Shown one piece after another: positions 16,547 through 25,292 of a stretch of 64,000 bases of DNA. Source of the DNA: Oceanospirillum maris DSM 6286 (lineage in GTDB: Bacteria > Pseudomonadota > Gammaproteobacteria > Pseudomonadales > Halomonadaceae); NCBI RefSeq assembly GCF_000422865.1, contig NZ_KE383936.1, forward strand, positions 470,456 through 534,455, given 5' to 3'. The translations under genes were made by a program, and so were the position numbers. Below the pieces are notes generated by a model. That model saw only the letters and a list, made by a program, of their open reading frames with translations. It had not been told where the DNA came from and made no database searches. Within the stretch, counting starts at the first letter, position 1. Each line of letters begins with the position of its first letter.

Positions 16547-17541
16547 TAGCTTACCGGTACTTGCTGAAGTAGATGAGAGATGACCTGATCGGCAGTAAAG
16601 CCTGCGGCTTCGGCTTCATAGCGTAACAACAGGCGGTGACGGAAGACATCAGGCACCATTACTTGAACATCTTCGGGGGTCACAAAGTCTCTTCCGGCCA
16701 GCCATGCATGGGCGCGGGCGCAACGATCTAACGCCAGAGTCGCGCGAGGACTAACTCCGTATTCAACCCACTGAGCCAAATCTTTGCTGTACTGATCTGG
16801 GCGTCGAGTGGCGTCAACCAGATGCACTATATAATGCTCGATACTTTCCGCCATATAAATCTCTAAAACATTCTGACGGGCGGCGATGATCTGTGCTTGA
16901 GTCACGGTTGGCGGCGTGTTTTCAGTTTTTTGAGTGCTTAACTCATCCGTTTGAGTGTGCAGTAAGTTTTTCTGCTCATCTCGAATTAAGCGCAGAATTT
17001 CTAGCTCTGCTTCGGCGCTAGGGTAGTTCAGGCTCGTGTGCAACAAAAAGCGATCAAGTTGTGCTTCTGGCAGAGGGTAGGTGCCCTCTTGCTCGATGGG
17101 GTTCTGTGTCGCCATCACCAGAAATGTAGGTGGAAGTGGATAGCTGGTATTACCGACGGTAACTTGGCGTTCTGCCATGGCTTCCAATAGTGCGGCCTGT
17201 ACCTTGGCGGGGGCTCGGTTGATCTCGTCTGCCAGAATAAAGTGATTGAAGACTGGCCCGTGCTGGAAGCTAAAGCTGTTGTGTTCTGGGCGGTAAATAT
17301 CGGTGCCGGTAATATCCGCCGGTAATAGATCTGGGGTGAATTGAATACGTTGAAAATCCCCCTCTAGGCAATCGGCTAAGGATTTAATCGCCTTGGTTTT
17401 TGCTAGACCTGGCGGGCCCTCAACCAAGAGGTGGCCGTCCGCTAAAAGCGCGATCAGCAAACGGCTGAGTAGCGTCTCTTGCCCAATAATCTGGCTTTTT
17501 AGGTAGTTATTCAGGGACTGAAAAGCGTCTCGAACACTCAT
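16546..17541 (-). CDS. MoxR-family AAA+ ATPase
   Basis: A 331-residue AAA+ ATPase of the MoxR family and first gene of the operon. Walker A is GPPGLAKT (about 43-50), Walker B is FILADEINRAP (about 101-111), and sensor 1 is MATQNPIEQEGTYPLPEAQ. The C-terminal lid has GVSPRATLALDRCARAHA. An acidic/Thr-rich insert of about 25 residues (near 195-215) separates the ATPase core from the lid. MoxR proteins are chaperone-like and are thought to act on VWA proteins such as the BatA, BatB and DUF58 products encoded downstream. An AAAGGA ribosome binding site supports the start. A GTTTGATCAAAC palindrome lies 48 bases upstream. Confidence 0.93.
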   Translation of the reverse strand: MSVRDAFQSLNNYLKSQIIGQETLLSRLLIALLADGHLLVEGPPGLAKTKAIKSLADCLEGDFQRIQFTPDLLPADITGTDIYRPEHNSFSFQHGPVFNHFILADEINRAPAKVQAALLEAMAERQVTVGNTSYPLPPTFLVMATQNPIEQEGTYPLPEAQLDRFLLHTSLNYPSAEAELEILRLIRDEQKNLLHTQTDELSTQKTENTPPTVTQAQIIAARQNVLEIYMAESIEHYIVHLVDATRRPDQYSKDLAQWVEYGVSPRATLALDRCARAHAWLAGRDFVTPEDVQVMVPDVFRHRLLLRYEAEAAGFTADQVISHLLQQVPVS

Positions 17542-18066
17542 GGTATTCCTTTCTTATCCGTGTTGACTGTTGCCATTAGCAATGAATAGTTTGATCAAAC
17601 AGTGTGTCTGATCAACGGCTTGTTCACCTAAACTGTTCGCGAGTATAGCGATAATGCTTTCTAGCTGGCTAGCGTTGCGATACGGAAGTGACAACTAAAG
17701 CCGATAAAAGTAATGCTACGATTTTAGAACTAAACCTTGGTCTTCCTAAAACAATAGGGCATTTATTGGCCTGAATAGCGCATTTTTCCGCTGCAGGTGC
17801 GTTCTATTATGTTGTTCGCTTCTTCACCTATGCTTTTTTGTAATAGATGATCGGCGTAACGGTTGATTTGTACTATGTTTTCATCAAAGCTATTCCTTAT
17901 GTTCTCATCGAAGCTGCTCCTGTAGCTTCCATTGGTAGAAAGGTAGGAAGAAAACGCCAATAGAAACAAAAAGTGTTTTTCTGCCGGATCTATTCTGTGG
18001 GATCTATTTTATTGGAATCGTAATCACATAACGTTATTTCGGTATCATCTCTGAGGTCAATTGACG
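17542..18066. other. Divergent regulatory region between the moxR operon and gdhB
   Basis: This 525-base spacer carries the palindrome GTTTGATCAAAC (17589-17600) and a second TGATCAA half-match at 17609-17615 near moxR. A minus-strand frame at 17763-17969 has a near-duplicated FDENI segment but begins with TTG and has no ribosome binding site, so I do not call it. No RNA gene is recognised. The last 60 bases should hold the gdhB promoter. Confidence 0.45.
17589..17600. promoter_or_regulatory. Perfect 12-bp palindrome ahead of moxR
   Basis: GTTTGATCAAAC is a perfect palindrome, and a second TGATCA core lies 17 bases further away (17609-17614). It is about 48 bases before the moxR start and may be an operator. 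The binding protein is unknown. Confidence 0.3.
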
Positions 18067-21000
18067 ATGTATCAAACCAGTGAAGGTCATAAAAAGTTTT
18101 TAGGTCTCTTAGAAGACCAGCTCACGTTAAAGTTCTCTGAAAAACAGGCAAAAGAGATTATTAACTTTGCCAATATATATTACGCATCGGCTTCTCTTGA
18201 AGAGTTAGCTGACCGTCGTTCCGATGACCTCTACGGGGCAACTGTCTCAGCATGGAACTTTGTGCAGCAACATAAAGTCGCTGAGCCTAAAATTCGCGTA
18301 TACAATCCAGATTTTGAGCAGCATGGTTGGCAATCGACACATACCGTTATTGAACTGCTGCAACGTGATATGGCTTTCTTGGTTGATTCTGCACGTATTG
18401 AATTGAATCGACGGGGCTTAACCGTTCACTCTATTCACAACGCTGTGCTTAACTTTTTGCGTGATGACAACGGTGACATGCTCGAACTTAAAGGCCGCAG
18501 TGATCATTATGCTGAAGCTAACGGTAGCGCCGAGTCACTAATCTATATTGAGGTTGATCGTCATACCGATCAGGCTGAACTAGATGAATTGCGTGATAGC
18601 TTGGTTGAAGTGTTATCTGAAGTTTCAACGGCAGTTGATGACTTTGATCAGATGGAGCAAAAGTGCTTTGAGATACGGGAAGCTCTTGCCGCTAGCCGTC
18701 CTGCGCATCTATCAGAAGAAGATGTCAATGAAGCCGTTGATTTCTTAAACTGGCTGAACGATGAGCACTTTACCTTTCTTGGCTACGATGAATATATTGT
18801 GGCTGATGAAGACGGTAAAAAAATATTAAAGCTGGTTCCTGATTCTGAACTCGGTGTTCTTAAATTAGATGAGCCTCGCTATAATGCAAAAGACCGCCAT
18901 GATATGGCATTGGATGGTCGTCAGTTTGTTTTAATCCCTGAGCTACTGGCGTTTGCTAAAGCACCAGAACATGCCCGCGTTCACCGTCCAGCCTACCCTG
19001 ATTACATTACGGTTAAGCGCTTTGATGACAAGGGTAATCTTGTTGGTGAAAGCCGCTTCCTAGGCCTGTATACCGCGGCGGTTTATAACGAAACTCCTCG
19101 TAATGTGCCTGTTTTACGCAAAAAAATTCAGGCGGTATTGCGGGCCTCGGGACTTGACCCTTACGGGCATAATGGCAAGCAGCTGATACAAATTCTGGAA
19201 GTTTACCCTCGCGATGACCTATTCCAGATCAGTCTACCTGAACTGACCGAAACTGCCGTTGCGATTATGAACATCCGTGAGCGCCGCAAGGTACGTTTGT
19301 TTATCCGTGAAGATCATTGTGGCAAGTTATATTCCTGCTTAGTTTACGTACCTCGTGATATTTTTAGTACGGACCTGCGCCATAAGTTACGGGATTTACT
19401 GTGTGAAGAATTGGATGCCCACGGCAATGAATTCCACACCTATTTCTCTGAATCTGTTCTAGCACGCTCTCAGTTAATTCTGCGTTTTAATGGCGATACA
19501 CCACCTAAGTACGATATTCGTGCGATTGAGAAAAAAGTGATTCAGGTGATTCGTTCTTGGAGTGATGACCTGCATGAAGCTTTGATTGAAGGCCATGGTG
19601 AAGAGAAAGCCAACGATTACCTTCGTCTGTACCGAGATGCTTTCCCTGCGAGCTACCGTGAAGACTTTAGTCCGCGCACCGCTGTATTCGATATTGGCTA
19701 TATTAATGAGCTTGACCAACAGCGCTCGGTGACGATGTCGTTTTACCGTCAGTTGGAAGCAGATAATAACCACCTGCATTTCAAACTGTTCCATGCTGAT
19801 GAGCAACTGCCGCTGTCTGATGTTATCCCTGTACTGGAAAATCTTGGTATGCGGGTTGTGGGTGAGCATCCCTATGAGATTGCCCGGGGCGATGGCAAGA
19901 CCATCTGGATTCACGATTTCTCTCTAGTGCCTTCTTCCGGTCAAATGACGGTGCCGCTAGCTGATGTGCGTGATGTATTCCAAGAAGCCTTTGAACGTAT
20001 TTGGCAAGGGGCTGCGGAGAACGATAGCTTTAACCGCTTAGTGCTAACATCTCGTTTAAACTGGCGTCAGGTTACGGTTCTGCGGGCTTATGCCAAATAC
20101 ATGAAACAGATTCGTTTCAGCTTTGGGCAAAGTTATATTGCATCAACATTGGGCAATCATGCCGGCATCACGTCTATGCTGCTTGAGCTGTTTACCTTAC
20201 GTTTCGATCCAAGTGCTCATTTTACTGAGGCGAGCCAAGAAGCGCTTGTTAATCGCATTAAAGAAGCACTGGATCAGGTTCAGAGCCTGACAGAAGATAA
20301 GATTTTGCGTCGCTATATGCAGCTTATGCTGGCAACGTTGCGTACCAACTTTTATCAGTTGGATAATGATGGCAGCATCAAATCTTATGTCTCTTTCAAA
20401 CTGGACACTAAGAGCATCCCTGATGTGCCATTACCTCGTCCGATGTTTGAGATTTTTGTTTATTCTCCGCGGGTTGAAGGTGTACACCTTCGTGGCGGTA
20501 AAGTGGCTCGTGGTGGTCTGCGTTGGTCAGACCGACATGAAGATTTCCGCACAGAAGTTCTGGGCTTGGTTAAGGCTCAGCAGGTTAAAAATGCGGTTAT
20601 CGTACCGGTAGGTGCAAAAGGTGGTTTTGTTAGTAAGTGCCCACCGGCTAGCGGTGATCGAGACGATATCCTGCAAGAAGGTATCGCCTGTTACAAAATC
20701 TTTATCAACGCTTTGCTGGATGTTACTGACAACTTGGTTGAAGCCGATGTTGTTCCGCCTAAGCAGGTGGTACGTCACGATGAAGACGACCCCTATTTGG
20801 TGGTTGCCGCCGATAAAGGCACCGCAACCTTCTCTGATATTGCAAATAGCATTTCATTGGAGCATGGCTTCTGGCTGAAAGATGCTTTCGCTTCTGGTGG
20901 CGCAAACGGTTACGACCACAAGAAAATGGGTATTACAGCCCGTGGTGCTTGGGTTTCTGTACAACGTCACTTCCGTGAACTGGGTCATAACGTACAAACG

Positions 21001-22917
21001 GATGACTTTACCGTTGTCGGTATCGGCGATATGAGCGGTGATGTTTTCGGTAACGGCATGCTGCTTTCTGAACATATTCAGTTGGTTTGCGCCTTTAACC
21101 ACTTGCACATTTTTGTTGATCCAAACCCTGATGCGCTTTCTAGCTTCCGCGAGCGTCAGCGTTTGTTTAATCTGCCTCGTTCAAACTGGGCAGATTACAA
21201 CGCTAAACTGATCTCTGACGGCGGCGGTATTTTCTCTCGCTCTGCTAAATCTGTTGTGATTACAGCGCAGATGAAAGCACGTTTTGATATTCAGGAAGAT
21301 CATCTCTCACCGAATGACCTGATTACAGCGGTACTAAAAGCACCGGTCGATCTTGTTTGGAATGGCGGTATTGGAACGTATGTAAAAGCCTCTACTGAAT
21401 CCCATGCGGATGCCGGTGATAAAGCCAATGACAGCCTGCGTATTGATGGTCGTCAGATGCGTGCCCGCGTATTGGGTGAAGGCGGTAACTTAGGTGTTAC
21501 TCAACGGGCTCGTATTGAGTACGGGCTACATGGTGGCGCATCTAATACTGACTTTATTGATAATGCCGGTGGCGTAGATTGCTCGGATCATGAGGTTAAC
21601 ATCAAGATTCTTCTGGATGAGATCGTTAGCCAAGGTGATATGACTGCTAAGCAGCGTAATGAGCTATTAGAAGCCATGACTGAAGAAGTCTCTGAGTTAG
21701 TTCTTAAAAATAACTACAGTCAGTCTCAAGCGTTAAGCTTGGCTAAAGTGATGGCTAAAGATGGTATTGGCCAGTTCCGTCGCTTTATTAATGCCCTTGA
21801 AAGTGAAGGCAAGTTAAACCGTGAGCTAGAATTTATTCCTGCTGATGATGTGCTGCTTGAGCGTTATAACCAAGGTGAAGGCCTAACGCGTCCTGAGCTG
21901 TCGGTTCTGATCTCTTACGCGAAATCAGATCTAAAACAAGCGCTGATGGCAACAGAAGTACCTGATGATAGCTTTATCGAATGCGAAGTTGAGCGAGCCT
22001 TCCCAAGCGCTCTGGTTGAGAAGTATAAGCCTGCGATGTACAACCACCGCCTGAAGCGTGAAATCGTTTCAACTCAACTGGCTAATGATCTGGTTGATTA
22101 CGGCGGTATCGCCTTTATCCACCGCTTGATCGACTCATCCGGTGCGGATGCGGCAGAGATTGCTCGGGCTTATATTGTTACTCGGGAAGTCTTTGGTATT
22201 CACAATCTCTGGCGTCAAATTGAGATGCTAGATAACCAAGTTGAAAGCTCGGTTCAGTACGACATGATGCTAGAGCTGATGCGTTTGATTCGTCGGGCAA
22301 CACGCTGGTTCCTGCGTCCTCATCTGGCGAATATGGCTGTGCGTGATGTGATTGAATTGTACGCACCAAAAGTACGTATGCTGAGTGAAGGTATTGGTGA
22401 ACGTCTACGGGGCGCTCAACTAGAAAGCTGGGCAAAACGTCGAGAAGAGCTGGTTGACAAAGGTGTGCCTGAAGCATTAGCCGATCAGGTAGCCGCAAAC
22501 TCAGGTTTGTATTCTCTACTGGGTATTGTTGAAGCTGAACGTGCCACTGGTGAGAAACTACAGCGTGTTGCTGAGGTTTACTTCGAGCTAGGTCATCAAC
22601 TGGATCTGCAGTGGATCAGCCAGAAAATCACCGAACTGGATGTTCATGATAACTGGGAAGCGCTAGCCCGCGAAACCTTCCGTGATGATCTTGATTGGCA
22701 GAGCCGTGCTCTAGCGATCAGTGTGATCCAAATGGAAGATGGTGCGCTGGATGTTGAGGGCCGTGTTACCCAGTGGATGAAACGCCATCAGCATCAAGTT
22801 AATCGCTGGCAGACTATTTTGTCAGAGATTGATTCAGGCAATAAAGCAGACTTCCCAATCTACTCTGTTGCAATGCGTGAGCTTTTTGACTTGGCACAGA
22901 TGCAAATGGAAGCATAA
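18067..22917 (+). CDS. gdhB: NAD-specific glutamate dehydrogenase, 180-kDa type
   Basis: A 1616-residue enzyme that oxidises glutamate to 2-oxoglutarate with NAD, mainly for catabolism of glutamate and amino acids that feed into it. The N-terminal half holds ACT-like regulatory domains (for example the VDRHTDQAELDELRDSLVEV region). The dehydrogenase core is in the middle: GLRWSDRHEDFRTEVLGL, the substrate-lysine region VPVGAKGGF near residue 850, and the nucleotide-binding block TVVGIGDMSGDVFGNGML. A long helical C-terminus follows. The length is typical of the L-GDH-180 class. An in-frame TTG lies six bases earlier, but ATG at 18067 has better spacing to the upstream GAGG. Confidence 0.95.
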   Translation: MYQTSEGHKKFLGLLEDQLTLKFSEKQAKEIINFANIYYASASLEELADRRSDDLYGATVSAWNFVQQHKVAEPKIRVYNPDFEQHGWQSTHTVIELLQRDMAFLVDSARIELNRRGLTVHSIHNAVLNFLRDDNGDMLELKGRSDHYAEANGSAESLIYIEVDRHTDQAELDELRDSLVEVLSEVSTAVDDFDQMEQKCFEIREALAASRPAHLSEEDVNEAVDFLNWLNDEHFTFLGYDEYIVADEDGKKILKLVPDSELGVLKLDEPRYNAKDRHDMALDGRQFVLIPELLAFAKAPEHARVHRPAYPDYITVKRFDDKGNLVGESRFLGLYTAAVYNETPRNVPVLRKKIQAVLRASGLDPYGHNGKQLIQILEVYPRDDLFQISLPELTETAVAIMNIRERRKVRLFIREDHCGKLYSCLVYVPRDIFSTDLRHKLRDLLCEELDAHGNEFHTYFSESVLARSQLILRFNGDTPPKYDIRAIEKKVIQVIRSWSDDLHEALIEGHGEEKANDYLRLYRDAFPASYREDFSPRTAVFDIGYINELDQQRSVTMSFYRQLEADNNHLHFKLFHADEQLPLSDVIPVLENLGMRVVGEHPYEIARGDGKTIWIHDFSLVPSSGQMTVPLADVRDVFQEAFERIWQGAAENDSFNRLVLTSRLNWRQVTVLRAYAKYMKQIRFSFGQSYIASTLGNHAGITSMLLELFTLRFDPSAHFTEASQEALVNRIKEALDQVQSLTEDKILRRYMQLMLATLRTNFYQLDNDGSIKSYVSFKLDTKSIPDVPLPRPMFEIFVYSPRVEGVHLRGGKVARGGLRWSDRHEDFRTEVLGLVKAQQVKNAVIVPVGAKGGFVSKCPPASGDRDDILQEGIACYKIFINALLDVTDNLVEADVVPPKQVVRHDEDDPYLVVAADKGTATFSDIANSISLEHGFWLKDAFASGGANGYDHKKMGITARGAWVSVQRHFRELGHNVQTDDFTVVGIGDMSGDVFGNGMLLSEHIQLVCAFNHLHIFVDPNPDALSSFRERQRLFNLPRSNWADYNAKLISDGGGIFSRSAKSVVITAQMKARFDIQEDHLSPNDLITAVLKAPVDLVWNGGIGTYVKASTESHADAGDKANDSLRIDGRQMRARVLGEGGNLGVTQRARIEYGLHGGASNTDFIDNAGGVDCSDHEVNIKILLDEIVSQGDMTAKQRNELLEAMTEEVSELVLKNNYSQSQALSLAKVMAKDGIGQFRRFINALESEGKLNRELEFIPADDVLLERYNQGEGLTRPELSVLISYAKSDLKQALMATEVPDDSFIECEVERAFPSALVEKYKPAMYNHRLKREIVSTQLANDLVDYGGIAFIHRLIDSSGADAAEIARAYIVTREVFGIHNLWRQIEMLDNQVESSVQYDMMLELMRLIRRATRWFLRPHLANMAVRDVIELYAPKVRMLSEGIGERLRGAQLESWAKRREELVDKGVPEALADQVAANSGLYSLLGIVEAERATGEKLQRVAEVYFELGHQLDLQWISQKITELDVHDNWEALARETFRDDLDWQSRALAISVIQMEDGALDVEGRVTQWMKRHQHQVNRWQTILSEIDSGNKADFPIYSVAMRELFDLAQMQMEA

Positions 22918-22927
22918 AATACCCTCT

Positions 22928-23149
22928 ATGGCAGAGGTTATTGTTTCTTTAAGCTTAAGTGCTGACAAATATCTGGAGTATTACCGTGGCAGTGTTTCAC
23001 GGGTCATTACCTACGATACCTTAGGCAGGCGGGTGCAACTACCCGCCTCCGTTTTTCGCCCGTTTGTTACCCCTCAGGGGATACAAGGGGTGTTTCGGGT
23101 TAGGTTTGGTCCCGGTAATAAATTCCAGAATATAGAAAGGGTGGCCTGA
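22928..23149 (+). CDS. DUF2835 family small protein
   Basis: A 73-residue protein beginning MAEVIVSLSLSADKYLEYYRG and ending GPGNKFQNIERVA. The pattern of two short beta segments, YYRG, LPASVFRPFVT and GIQGVFRVRF matches DUF2835 (PF11197), a gammaproteobacterial family of unknown function. The frame extends further upstream inside gdhB, but the ATG at 22928, ten bases after the gdhB stop, gives the expected family length. It is probably co-transcribed with gdhB. The terminator hairpin overlaps its stop codon. Confidence 0.85.
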   Translation: MAEVIVSLSLSADKYLEYYRGSVSRVITYDTLGRRVQLPASVFRPFVTPQGIQGVFRVRFGPGNKFQNIERVA

Positions 23150-23166
23150 AAAGGCTGCCTTTTTTT
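23140..23166 (+). terminator. Terminator overlapping the DUF2835 stop codon
   Basis: GGTGGCCT and AGGCTGCC pair (two G-U wobbles) around a GAAA tetraloop, followed by seven T residues. The TGA stop lies at the top of the hairpin. It ends the gdhB-DUF2835 transcript. Confidence 0.8.
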
Positions 23167-23309
23167 ATCTCTCTGCGAAGTGTTTGCCCGCTATATTTTT
23201 GCTCGACTCTTTGCTAGACCTTTTACCCGTTAATGCTTTTACGGCGCTGTCAGCGTATAATCCTGCCGTTTTCCCTCTGCTTTGATCTATCGCCTTCAGG
23301 AGTCCTATC

Positions 23310-24341
23310 ATGTACGGTTTTGCGCGCAATATTCTGTTCCGTTTTTCCGGTGAAACGGCCCATGAACTGGCTTTGGATGGCCTGAATGCAGCCAATCGCT
23401 TAGGTCTGCTGTCTCCATTTGTGGCGAAGCCGGTTGATGCACCGGTAAACGTGATGGGAATTACATTTCCAAATGCGGTGGGTATGGCTGCTGGGCTTGA
23501 TAAGAATGCTGACTATCTTGATGCGTTAGGTACGCTGGGTTTTGGTTTTGTAGAGGTGGGCACGGTTACGCCGAAGCCTCAACCGGGTAATGCTAAGCCC
23601 CGCTTATTTCGTATTCCTGAAAAAGACGCCATCATCAATCGTATGGGGTTTAATAATAAAGGTGTACACCATCTAGTCGAGCAGGTAAAACAGCGTCATT
23701 TTCAGGGTATTGTTGGGATCAATATCGGTAAGAATCTGACGACATCGGTAGAAGATGCTGAGAAAGATTACCTGTACTGCCTGAAGGAAGTGTATGCCCA
23801 TGCAGATTACATCACGGTGAATATTTCTTCGCCTAATACACCAGGGCTACGATCTTTGCAGTTTGGTGAAAGTCTTGAGGCTTTACTGCGCGCCTTAAAA
23901 GAAGAGCAGTCGCGCCTTGCCGAGCAGTATCAGCGTTATGTGCCGATTGCCGTTAAGATTGCGCCAGATATGACCGATGATGAAATTCGTTTGGTGGCGA
24001 ATAATATTCGCAACCAAAAGATGGATGGGGTTATTGCTACGAATACCACCTTGGATCGTGATGTGGTATTAGGCTTAGATAACGCCGATGAAGCCGGTGG
24101 CTTAAGCGGTCGTCCGGTACGGGATAAGTCAACTCATGTGATTCGCGTGTTGGCGGAAACCTTAGAGGGTGAGCTGCCGATTATTGGTGTTGGTGGTATC
24201 GATTGTGCTGAAGCGGCCTGTGAGAAAATTGAAGCTGGCGCTAGTTTGGTACAGGTTTATACCGGTTTTATCTATCAAGGGCCAAAATTGGTGAAAGAAG
24301 CGGCAGAAGCTGTAGCAGCTTTACAGGCCTTGAAAAAATAG
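23310..24341 (+). CDS. pyrD: Dihydroorotate dehydrogenase (quinone), class 2
   Basis: The fourth step of pyrimidine synthesis: dihydroorotate to orotate with electrons passed to membrane quinone. The protein has 343 residues, the normal length, with the N-terminal membrane-associating helices of class 2 enzymes (MYGFARNILFRFSGETAHEL). FMN-binding and active-site motifs are GMAAGLDKNADYL, NRMGFNNKG, VNISSPNTPGLR (the Ser region), ATNTTLDR and IGVGGIDCAEAA. AGGAG precedes the ATG. A TATAAT at 23256-23261 is a candidate -10. Its own terminator follows. Confidence 0.96.
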   Translation: MYGFARNILFRFSGETAHELALDGLNAANRLGLLSPFVAKPVDAPVNVMGITFPNAVGMAAGLDKNADYLDALGTLGFGFVEVGTVTPKPQPGNAKPRLFRIPEKDAIINRMGFNNKGVHHLVEQVKQRHFQGIVGINIGKNLTTSVEDAEKDYLYCLKEVYAHADYITVNISSPNTPGLRSLQFGESLEALLRALKEEQSRLAEQYQRYVPIAVKIAPDMTDDEIRLVANNIRNQKMDGVIATNTTLDRDVVLGLDNADEAGGLSGRPVRDKSTHVIRVLAETLEGELPIIGVGGIDCAEAACEKIEAGASLVQVYTGFIYQGPKLVKEAAEAVAALQALKK

Positions 24342-24365
24342 TGGTTTATGTAAAGGATGTAAAAA

Positions 24366-24390
24366 GGCTCGCAATAGCGAGCCTTAGTTT
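24366..24390. terminator. Terminator between pyrD and rmf
   Basis: GGCTCGC (24366-24372) and GCGAGCC (24377-24383) pair around an AATA loop. A TTAGTTT tail follows on the plus strand and AAAAA precedes it, so the hairpin can serve both convergent genes. Confidence 0.8.
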
Positions 24391-24449
24391 AAAATCGTAT
24401 CACAAGGTGATTTGTTCTGTTGGATCCAGCTGAATACAGCCGCGACACT

Positions 24450-24659
24450 CTAAGGCAGAACGGTCGGATTCTTATGGATTCCGGAGACACCTGTCATACC
24501 CGACCAAGAATCAGCGCGGCCTTCTCGCCATCCGCTCATCCAGTACTGACGGGTATCAATGTTATTGTTGGGGCATAAATCACGAGATTTTCCAGATACG
24601 CCCGCTTGGTAACCACGTAAAAAAGCTCGTTGACCAGGGTCTCTTTTTTGTCTTTTCAT
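24450..24659 (-). CDS. rmf: Ribosome modulation factor RMF
   Basis: A 69-residue basic protein of the RMF family (PF04957), which joins 70S ribosomes into inactive 100S dimers in stationary phase or stress. The N-terminus MKRQKRDPGQRAFLRGYQAG closely follows the E. coli protein, and CPNNNIDTRQYWMSGWREGRAD matches its second half. It is about 14 residues longer than E. coli RMF at the C-terminus. It is convergent with pyrD and next to rlmL; I recall the same neighbourhood in Pseudomonas. Expression is usually ppGpp-dependent, but no element is identified here. Confidence 0.95.
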   Translation of the reverse strand: MKRQKRDPGQRAFLRGYQAGVSGKSRDLCPNNNIDTRQYWMSGWREGRADSWSGMTGVSGIHKNPTVLP

Positions 24660-25292
24660 AATGAGTAACGCCTCGTAGCTATCTGTGGAGTTTGTTATAT
24701 CATTAAGTGGATGCCTCTTGGCTTATGCCGCTTAATGTACCGTATCGCAATCGGTGAATAACAAACGCTCCCTGAATGTAAAAGTCCTATGGCAATCAAT
24801 AATTGCCGGTTGTTAGGTCTTCTTAGCTAGACCTTGGATGATCTGAGACATCAAGTTTCTTTAACCTCCGGTCTGATGTTGGAAAAGCAAGCAGCCTTTA
24901 AAGCTAAATTAATAAAGCTAATTAAAATGTTGCCTACTCTTTTGGTTATTTTCCGTTATCGTACTCTAAGTGACCTCGGTTGAGCATCAGAGTTCCGTTG
25001 TTAAATATCACTACTTTTTAGTTAAGCTTTACCGTTTTTTGAAACTTTACTGAGTTGTGCTTTAAACTTTACTAACAATGTTTGGCTTAACCGCTAGAAT
25101 TCAACATAACAGGCCTAAGGGCTGTGTTCAATGATGTTTATGTTCGTTCAAGTTAAGCGGCAGCAATTCATTTGTAGTGGAATTGTCACACTTTGTCGAA
25201 CACCTTTTTTTCATAATCCTGCCTCTGTTTAGACGGGACAGGAATAACCAAACACGCTAATACCGTTAGCCTGTTGATTTGGCTGGGAAATA
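24660..25292. other. Long divergent spacer between rmf and rlmL
   Basis: This is the largest gap in the window, 633 bases. It contains an imperfect direct repeat AAAGCTAAATTAAT/AAAGCTAATTAAA near 24900-24925, an inverted repeat GGCAAT/ATTGCC (24791-24807), and three CTTTAC copies at 25027, 25045 and 25067. No ORF with a good start and no recognised RNA family is seen. It probably holds the growth-phase-regulated rmf promoter and the rlmL promoter. Confidence 0.45.

Noticed and set aside
17763-17969. Minus-strand 68-codon frame with a repeated FDENI
   Set aside because: It starts with TTG, has no ribosome binding site or in-frame ATG near the beginning, and matches no family I know.
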